Shown here in pieces: positions 15,431 through 19,217 of a stretch of DNA of 19,217 nucleotides (position 1 is the stretch's first letter; each line of letters starts with the position of its first letter). Origin of the DNA: CAZLMF01 sp964560565 (lineage in GTDB: Bacteria; Bacillota; Clostridia; Oscillospirales; Ruminococcaceae); assembly GCA_964560565.1 (NCBI GenBank), contig CAZLMF010000028.1, positions 1-19,217 on the forward strand. Direction: 5' to 3'. A model generated the notes under the pieces. That model was given only the letters and a program-made list of their open reading frames with translations, had not been told where the DNA came from and ran no database searches. A program made the position numbers and the translations under genes.

Positions 15431-16474
15431 TTATACTATTAATAGCTTTTCAATTTCCTGGGCAGGCAGTTTATATCGAATACCCTCAACTATGCTCGTT
15501 ACGTTTTCAAGCTCAATCTCAAAAAGCTCAAACAATGTAAACAATACCACCGGTGCGCTTGTTGAAAGCCTTAGTTGACGCTTAAATTTATGGTATCTAA
15601 TTTTATCAGTTTTGTTTTCTATAAAGTATTTATCGATGTCTTTTATATCTTCTCCATAAACAGACTTAGAAATCACCTGTTTGAAAGCGTCTGAGCTTTT
15701 TGACGAAACAGCTTCGTCAAGTGCCTTTAGGGGCAACTTCCCGTAAAACGGAATTAATCTTTTCTTTATGTTTTCAGCACTCTCATTAAACAGTACTTTT
15801 AAGCGATAGGACACATTAATGTTTCGCATATCTACTGCGAGTTTAATTGCCTCCTCGAGAGATTCCCTTGTCTTGCCCTTAAACTGTTTATGGACTGATT
15901 CAAGCATTGATTTGTAAAAATGAGTGCGTAGCTTAACTTCGCATTTATTGTAGTCAATTGCACTATCCCCTGTTGGGGCTAAAGGCTCTAAAATAGCATG
16001 ATAGGGGGTATGCTTAACTACTTGAAGTAACTCATCATAGTTATTTGCCCTTGCAAGCTCAATCATATCAAAGCTTGCGCGATTTATTAAAAATCCTGGG
16101 AATGATGAGATAAACTCCTCATACATGTTCGCATTAAAATACATAATGCATATTAATATCTGGTCAATTTCAAGGCGCATAATCATGTAGGAGTAAAAGC
16201 TATTACCCTCTCCTAGCTGTAGAAAGTTACAAAGCCTTTCATAAAGCTCTAACTGATGACGCCCTAAAAGTCCCTCAAGCTGCATACGATGTATTGTGTG
16301 CTCATTGACTGGCGCTAATATGCTTTTGTAGTGGGTATTTGTTTTTAGGTAAGCACAAATCTCACTAATTGATTGCCGCCTTATAAGCTCTCGGTAATCC
16401 TCATCGGTTAGCCTCATGCCATACATAGTGCGCGCTTTTGCCACTATTGCTTTAGTGGAAAAAATCTCAAGCAT
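15431..16474 (-). CDS. atpC: V-type ATP synthase subunit C (rotor-to-ring connector)
   Basis: A 347-residue, mostly helical protein. Subunit C (d in eukaryotes) is a funnel that couples the D/F shaft to the K ring. Recognisable parts are KARTMYGMRLTDEDYRELI near the start, ELARANNYDELLQVVKHTPY in the middle, the repeated YRLK/FNESAE segment and the C-terminal EGIRYKLPAQEIEKLL. The frame could begin with TTG at 16486 or GTG at 16483, but I chose the ATG at 16474. It lies one base after the TGA stop of the preceding gene (TGA-A-ATG), a re-initiation arrangement, and it has only a weak GGTG upstream. Identity is supported by operon position as much as by sequence. Confidence 0.9.
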   Translation of the reverse strand: MLEIFSTKAIVAKARTMYGMRLTDEDYRELIRRQSISEICAYLKTNTHYKSILAPVNEHTIHRMQLEGLLGRHQLELYERLCNFLQLGEGNSFYSYMIMRLEIDQILICIMYFNANMYEEFISSFPGFLINRASFDMIELARANNYDELLQVVKHTPYHAILEPLAPTGDSAIDYNKCEVKLRTHFYKSMLESVHKQFKGKTRESLEEAIKLAVDMRNINVSYRLKVLFNESAENIKKRLIPFYGKLPLKALDEAVSSKSSDAFKQVISKSVYGEDIKDIDKYFIENKTDKIRYHKFKRQLRLSTSAPVVLFTLFELFEIELENVTSIVEGIRYKLPAQEIEKLLIV

Positions 16475-16475
16475 T

Positions 16476-16787
16476 TCACACACCAACTATTCTGTTGAAT
16501 ATTTCATCTTCCCATAATTGTGACTTTGAATTAAAAACTGAGTCGAGTGTAGCAAGTTGCTTGCTTTTAGCTTCGTCAAGTTCTGCCATTTGCTGTGCTA
16601 AATATTTATCCTCAGTTTCTCTTACTTTGTTAATCCTTCTTGTTATGCGCTCGGTAAAATCCTGCCTGATTTTTGCTTCTTCAATAACTGCGGCGTTGCG
16701 AATAGCTATGCTTTCATCATTAGCGCTTTTAAGCTTATTCTGCGCTTCCTTATCAAGCTCAAGAATCGCATTTATCAACTCAATCAT
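16476..16787 (-). CDS. V-type ATP synthase subunit H/G (peripheral stalk)
   Basis: A 103-residue, almost wholly helical and charged protein beginning MIELINAILELDKEAQ, with long heptad-like stretches rich in Ala, Glu, Lys and Arg. Such proteins pair with subunit E as the peripheral stalk. The sequence of this subunit is poorly conserved, so the call depends on its coiled-coil composition, length (100-110 in the family) and place as first gene of the operon. The frame opens at 16820, but the ATG at 16787 has AGAGGTG (16794-16800) upstream. Its stop codon sits one base before the subunit C start. Confidence 0.85.
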   Translation of the reverse strand: MIELINAILELDKEAQNKLKSANDESIAIRNAAVIEEAKIRQDFTERITRRINKVRETEDKYLAQQMAELDEAKSKQLATLDSVFNSKSQLWEDEIFNRIVGV

Positions 16788-16843
16788 AAAAAACACCTCT
16801 ATCCATACACTTTTTAACATTTTTAAATTGCCTACAAATTAAC

Positions 16844-16877
16844 GAGGGCCATACCTATAAAAATAAGTATACCCCTC
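16844..16877 (-). promoter_or_regulatory. Leader hairpin of the V-ATPase operon
   Basis: In the minus-strand transcript GAGGG-G-TATAC pairs with GTATG-G-CCCTC: two 5-bp helices separated by one G-G mismatch (with a wobble pair), around a 12-base U-rich loop. It begins close to the predicted transcription start (about 16885) and ends about 57 bases before the subunit H ATG. It has no downstream U tract, so 5' stabilisation or regulation is likelier than termination. Confidence 0.45.
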
Positions 16878-16891
16878 ATGTCTCTATTAAT

Positions 16892-16920
16892 ATCATATAC
16901 TCAAAAAAAATAATCTGCAA
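16892..16920 (-). promoter_or_regulatory. Likely sigma-A promoter of the V-ATPase operon
   Basis: On the minus strand TTGCAG (16915-16920, 3 of 6) and TATGAT (16892-16897, 5 of 6) are spaced by exactly 17 bases. The spacer contains an uninterrupted run of eight T (16903-16910). Transcription would start near 16885, giving a leader of about 98 bases. No convincing terminator separates this from the upstream UPF0210 gene, so some read-through is possible. Confidence 0.55.
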
Positions 16921-17027
16921 TGGTGAATATCGGCAAATATAGTCAACCAACTAAAAGGAATTTGTAGCTTATAGCTAATTATCGAATAAGTTATAAACCT
17001 AAAGTTGCTAATCGGTTGCTAAATAGG

Positions 17028-18383
17028 CTAATTCTTCAAACTTTGCAGGGGAGCAGGTATGCGCCCACCCCTTGAAATGAACTTTGCAGGTGAGCGGAAA
17101 TTTACCGCCATAACAGGGCCGCTTCCAAGTAAACCGCCAAATTCAAGCACTTCTCCGACCTTGCGACCTATTGCAGGGATTACTCTTACGGCAGTGGTTT
17201 TTGAGTTTACCATGCCTATTGCTGCTTCATCTGCAATAATCGCAGATAGAGTTTCAGCACTTACATCGCCCTCAACTACAATCATATCAAGTCCAACCGA
17301 GCAGACTGCTGTCATGGCTTCAAGCTTTTCAAGAGTGAGCGCCCCGCTTTGTACTGCGGCAATCATGCCTGCATCCTCGGACACAGGGATAAATGCGCCT
17401 GATAAGCCTCCGACATGGGAGGATGCCATAACTCCGCCCTTTTTTACTGCGTCATTGAGAATTGCAAGCGCGGCAGTTGTGCCATGAGTTCCGCACTGCT
17501 CCAAGCCAATTTCCTCAAGTATGTACGCAACACTATCGCCAACCGCAGGGGTGGGAGCAAGGGATAAGTCAATAATACCAAAGGGGACATTAAGCCTCTT
17601 AGACGCCTCAACGCCCACTAGCTGACCCATTCTGGTTATCTTAAATGCTGTCTTCTTTATTACATCTGCAACCTCGCTAATATTTGCATCAGGGTGCTTT
17701 GCAATAGCGGCTCTTACAACGCCTGGACCTGACACGCCGACATTTATAACGCAGTCAGGCTCGCCAATTCCATGGAATGCGCCTGCCATAAAGGGATTAT
17801 CCTCTGGGGCGTTACAAAATACCACAAGCTTTGCGCAGCCTATGCAGTTGCGGTCAGCTGTAAGCTCTGCGGTTTGCTTTATAATTCTACCCATAAGGGC
17901 AACTGCATCCATATTTATGCCTGCTTTGGTCGAGCCTATGTTGACTGACGAGCAAACATTAGTTGTAACGCTTAACGCCTCGGGTATTGAGTTGATAAGC
18001 TCTAAGTCCCCTGCAGAAAAGCCCTTCTGCACAAGTGCGGAATAGCCACCGATAAAGTTCACTCCACAGGTATCTGCCGCCCTTTGAAGGGCAAGTGCAA
18101 GCTTTACGGGATTACCCTTTGCGGCTGCTGCAATCACAGCTATTGGCGTGACAGAAATTCTCTTATTTATAATCGGAATGCCGTATTGCTTTTCAATATC
18201 CTCTCCAACTTCAACAAGCCTTTTAGCCTTACGGACTATCTTTTCATATATGCGATCGGCTGCACGGTCAACATCCGTATCAATACAATCAAGTAGGGAT
18301 ATGCCCATAGTTATGGTTCTAATGTCCAAGCTTTCATCTTGAATCATTCGTATTGTTTCTAATATATCATTTACGTTAAGCAT
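17028..18383 (-). CDS. UPF0210 (DUF711) PFL-like family protein, function unknown
   Basis: A 451-residue cytosolic protein of the UPF0210/DUF711 family, often labelled 'PFL family protein' because its fold resembles pyruvate formate-lyase; no biochemical activity is established. Conserved stretches include ITMGISLLDC near the start, INKRISVTPIAVIAAA, VNFIGGYSALVQKG, DRNCIGCAKLVVFCNAPEDN, HGIGEPDCVINVGVSGPGVV, IIDLSLAPTPAVGDSVA and the C-terminal FISRGGRIPAPLQSLKN. A glycyl-radical motif is not evident, so radical chemistry should not be assumed. The start ATG has AAAGGAA upstream and lies 18 bases after the ACT-domain gene, the partner with which this family is widely paired. Confidence 0.95.
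   Translation of the reverse strand: MLNVNDILETIRMIQDESLDIRTITMGISLLDCIDTDVDRAADRIYEKIVRKAKRLVEVGEDIEKQYGIPIINKRISVTPIAVIAAAAKGNPVKLALALQRAADTCGVNFIGGYSALVQKGFSAGDLELINSIPEALSVTTNVCSSVNIGSTKAGINMDAVALMGRIIKQTAELTADRNCIGCAKLVVFCNAPEDNPFMAGAFHGIGEPDCVINVGVSGPGVVRAAIAKHPDANISEVADVIKKTAFKITRMGQLVGVEASKRLNVPFGIIDLSLAPTPAVGDSVAYILEEIGLEQCGTHGTTAALAILNDAVKKGGVMASSHVGGLSGAFIPVSEDAGMIAAVQSGALTLEKLEAMTAVCSVGLDMIVVEGDVSAETLSAIIADEAAIGMVNSKTTAVRVIPAIGRKVGEVLEFGGLLGSGPVMAVNFRSPAKFISRGGRIPAPLQSLKN
17039..17095. repeat. Short imperfect direct repeat at the 3' end of the UPF0210 gene
   Basis: AACTTTGCAGGGGAGC (17039-17054) and AACTTTGCAGGTGAGC (17080-17095) agree at 15 of 16 positions, 41 bases apart. Since 41 is not a multiple of three, the two copies encode different peptides (PLQSL and SPAKF). 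Confidence 0.6.
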
Positions 18384-18401
18384 TCGTAGTTTCCTTTCAG
18401 G

Positions 18402-18671
18402 CTAAATTCTGTGCATGGAATTAAATATATCCTCATGCATCATATGGACAGAAAGATTCATATCCTTCCCGGACTGTGCAAGCTTGTCGGAAAGAATGCT
18501 ATATTCAATTGTTATGTCCGAAATATCCACAAGCATTATCATTGCAAATAAATCCTGCATGATGGTCTGCGTCACATCCATAATGTTCGCGTTGCACTCA
18601 GAACAGATATTGCTCACCTTTGCAAGAATTCCTACGGTATCCTTACCTATTACGGTTATTACTGCTCTCAT
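18402..18671 (-). CDS. ACT-domain protein (UPF0237)
   Basis: An 89-residue protein consisting of one ACT domain: MRAVITVIGKDTVGILAKVS, NANIMDVTQTIMQDLFAMIM and a C-terminal strand and helix, INLSVHMMHE-like at NLSVHMMHEDIFNSMHRI. ACT domains bind small ligands, often amino acids, and this stand-alone family probably dimerises and serves as a sensor. Its ligand is unknown. The frame opens at 18737, but the ATG at 18671 has AGAGGT upstream and gives the usual 89-90 residue length, and the promoter at 18700-18728 predicts a transcript start near 18693. It heads a two-gene unit with the UPF0210 gene; that pairing recurs in bacteria and archaea and suggests that it senses a signal for its partner. 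Confidence 0.94.
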   Translation of the reverse strand: MRAVITVIGKDTVGILAKVSNICSECNANIMDVTQTIMQDLFAMIMLVDISDITIEYSILSDKLAQSGKDMNLSVHMMHEDIFNSMHRI

Positions 18672-18699
18672 TTTACTTACCTCTTTTCTTTTTATAATT

Positions 18700-18728
18700 A
18701 TTATACAGCTTCGAGCGATAAAAGTAAA
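18700..18728 (-). promoter_or_regulatory. Sigma-A promoter of the ACT-UPF0210 unit
   Basis: On the minus strand TTTACT (18723-18728, 4 of 6) and a perfect TATAAT (18700-18705) are spaced by 17 bases. The start would be near 18693, about 22 bases before the ATG. Confidence 0.65.
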
Positions 18729-18737
18729 CAAAAGCAA

Positions 18738-18766
18738 TAGACAAAAATATCATGTTGTGATAATAT
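18738..18766 (+). promoter_or_regulatory. Likely sigma-A promoter of the PHP-family gene
   Basis: TAGACA (18738-18743, 5 of 6) and TAATAT (18761-18766, 4 of 6) are spaced by 17 bases, with an extended -10 TGA at 18758-18760. The start would be near 18773, about 48 bases before the TTG start codon. Its -35 lies only 10 bases from the -35 of the divergent ACT promoter, so the two promoters may compete or be regulated together. Confidence 0.55.
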
Positions 18767-18820
18767 TGTTTGTAGTATTCATATATTTTTGGGATTACTT
18801 TTCTTAGGGAGTGTAGTTAT

Positions 18821-19217
18821 TTGCAACGTTTATTTGATTCACATTCACATAGCATTCATTCGCCCGATGGGAGCGATTCGATTAGAGAAATGACTTTGAG
18901 GGCAAGTACCCTTGGGCTAGTGGCTCTTGCTATAACCGACCACTGCGAAGCAAACGCTTATTATTCCGAGGGGTATGACAAGCGTATAGCGGACAGCGTC
19001 AGTGATATATTTGCCACAAAGAAGCTTTTGGATAGCGATATGGAGCTGTTATGCGGCATTGAGCTAGGTCAGCCTTTACAGGGCATTTCCGAGGCTGAAC
19101 AGGTGGTTTCTCAGTACAGCTTTGATATGGTTTTAGGCTCACTTCACAATGTTGACGGACTTGAGGATTTTGCGTTTTTGGATTATGAAAACCTTGATCT
19201 TTATGACTTGTTGAATA
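18821..19217 (+). CDS. PHP-domain phosphoesterase, histidinol-phosphatase-like (cut by window edge)
   Basis: The first 132 codons are visible and the 3' end lies beyond the window. The product has the metal-binding motifs of the PHP superfamily: DSHSHS with H8 and H10, followed by HSPDGS, then ITDHC (D40, H41), CGIELGQP (E81) and GSLHNV (H109). This pattern is closest to HisK-type histidinol phosphatases, which remove phosphate from histidinol phosphate, but PHP proteins also act on other phosphates and no other histidine gene is in view. The start is TTG at 18821-18823, with AGGGAG (18806-18811) 9 bases upstream. The first in-frame ATG (codon 24) would delete the HxH motif, so TTG is preferred. 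Confidence 0.88.
   Translation, partial: MQRLFDSHSHSIHSPDGSDSIREMTLRASTLGLVALAITDHCEANAYYSEGYDKRIADSVSDIFATKKLLDSDMELLCGIELGQPLQGISEAEQVVSQYSFDMVLGSLHNVDGLEDFAFLDYENLDLYDLLN

Noticed and set aside
16495..16842. 115-codon plus-strand ORF opposite subunit H
   Set aside because: It is the complement of a coiled-coil gene, giving a Ser/Leu-rich shadow; no ribosome binding site or family resemblance.
16921..17027. Repeated TTGCTAA and GGCTAA words after the UPF0210 stop codon, considered as a terminator or binding array
   Set aside because: The copies are short, AT-rich and irregularly spaced, and no stable stem with a U tract forms.
17059..17487. 142-codon plus-strand ORF opposite the UPF0210 gene
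   Set aside because: It lies wholly inside a well-conserved gene on the other strand, with low-complexity Ser/Thr/Pro/Ala-rich composition typical of a complementary frame and no ribosome binding site.
18415..18807. 130-codon plus-strand ORF opposite the ACT-domain gene
   Set aside because: It runs antisense through the ACT gene and the divergent promoters; no start signals.
1..19217. Mobile elements, CRISPR arrays, tRNA or riboswitches
   Set aside because: None of the characteristic repeats, transposase-like ORFs, cloverleaf segments or known aptamer cores was seen on either strand; gaps between genes are all under about 260 bases and mostly hold promoters and hairpins.

Overview
The window reads as ordinary chromosome from a low-to-mid GC anaerobic Firmicute, most likely class Clostridia. 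Three things point there: a bacterial V/A-type ATP synthase operon, the adjacent ACT-domain and UPF0210 gene pair, and strong GGAGG-type ribosome binding sites with sigma-A-like promoters. I see no insertion sequence, phage gene, CRISPR array, tRNA or rRNA. Species cannot be named from this sequence. Most genes are on the minus strand; only prfB, a 57-residue small gene and a PHP-family gene at the right edge are on the plus strand.

Layout. 1-417 (minus): the N-terminal part of a protein with a RING-like zinc domain and a zinc ribbon, cut by the left edge. 418-626: a divergent promoter region with a 9-bp inverted repeat. 627-1739 (plus): prfB (release factor 2) without the usual programmed frameshift. 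It ends at a hairpin shared with the convergent glycolytic operon pgk-tpiA-gpmI (5348 down to 1786, minus). 7771 down to 5467 (minus): a three-gene unit of pyridoxal kinase, tRNA methyltransferase trmL and a DegV protein. 7919-8092 (plus): an uncharacterised small gene. It meets the V-ATPase operon at another shared hairpin. 16787 down to 8140 (minus): nine V/A-ATPase genes in the order H-C-I-K-F-E-A-B-D, driven by a recognisable promoter near 16892-16920 with a leader hairpin. 18671 down to 17028 (minus): ACT-domain protein then UPF0210 protein. 18821 to the right edge (plus): a PHP-family phosphoesterase with a TTG start, divergent from the ACT gene.

How the genes work together. pgk, tpiA and gpmI encode three lower-glycolysis enzymes. 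The V/A-ATPase genes cover the catalytic head (A, B), the central stalk (D, F, C), the peripheral stalk (E, H), the rotor ring (K) and the stator (I), so the complex looks complete. The vitamin B6, tRNA-modification and DegV genes share an operon without an obvious functional link.

I do not see a clearly novel multi-gene system. The points worth a second look are small: the rotor subunit's N-terminal extension, the T8 tract in the ATPase promoter, leader and operator-like inverted repeats, the conserved-looking small gene with a possible sporulation-type promoter, and unusual start arrangements such as that of trmL.
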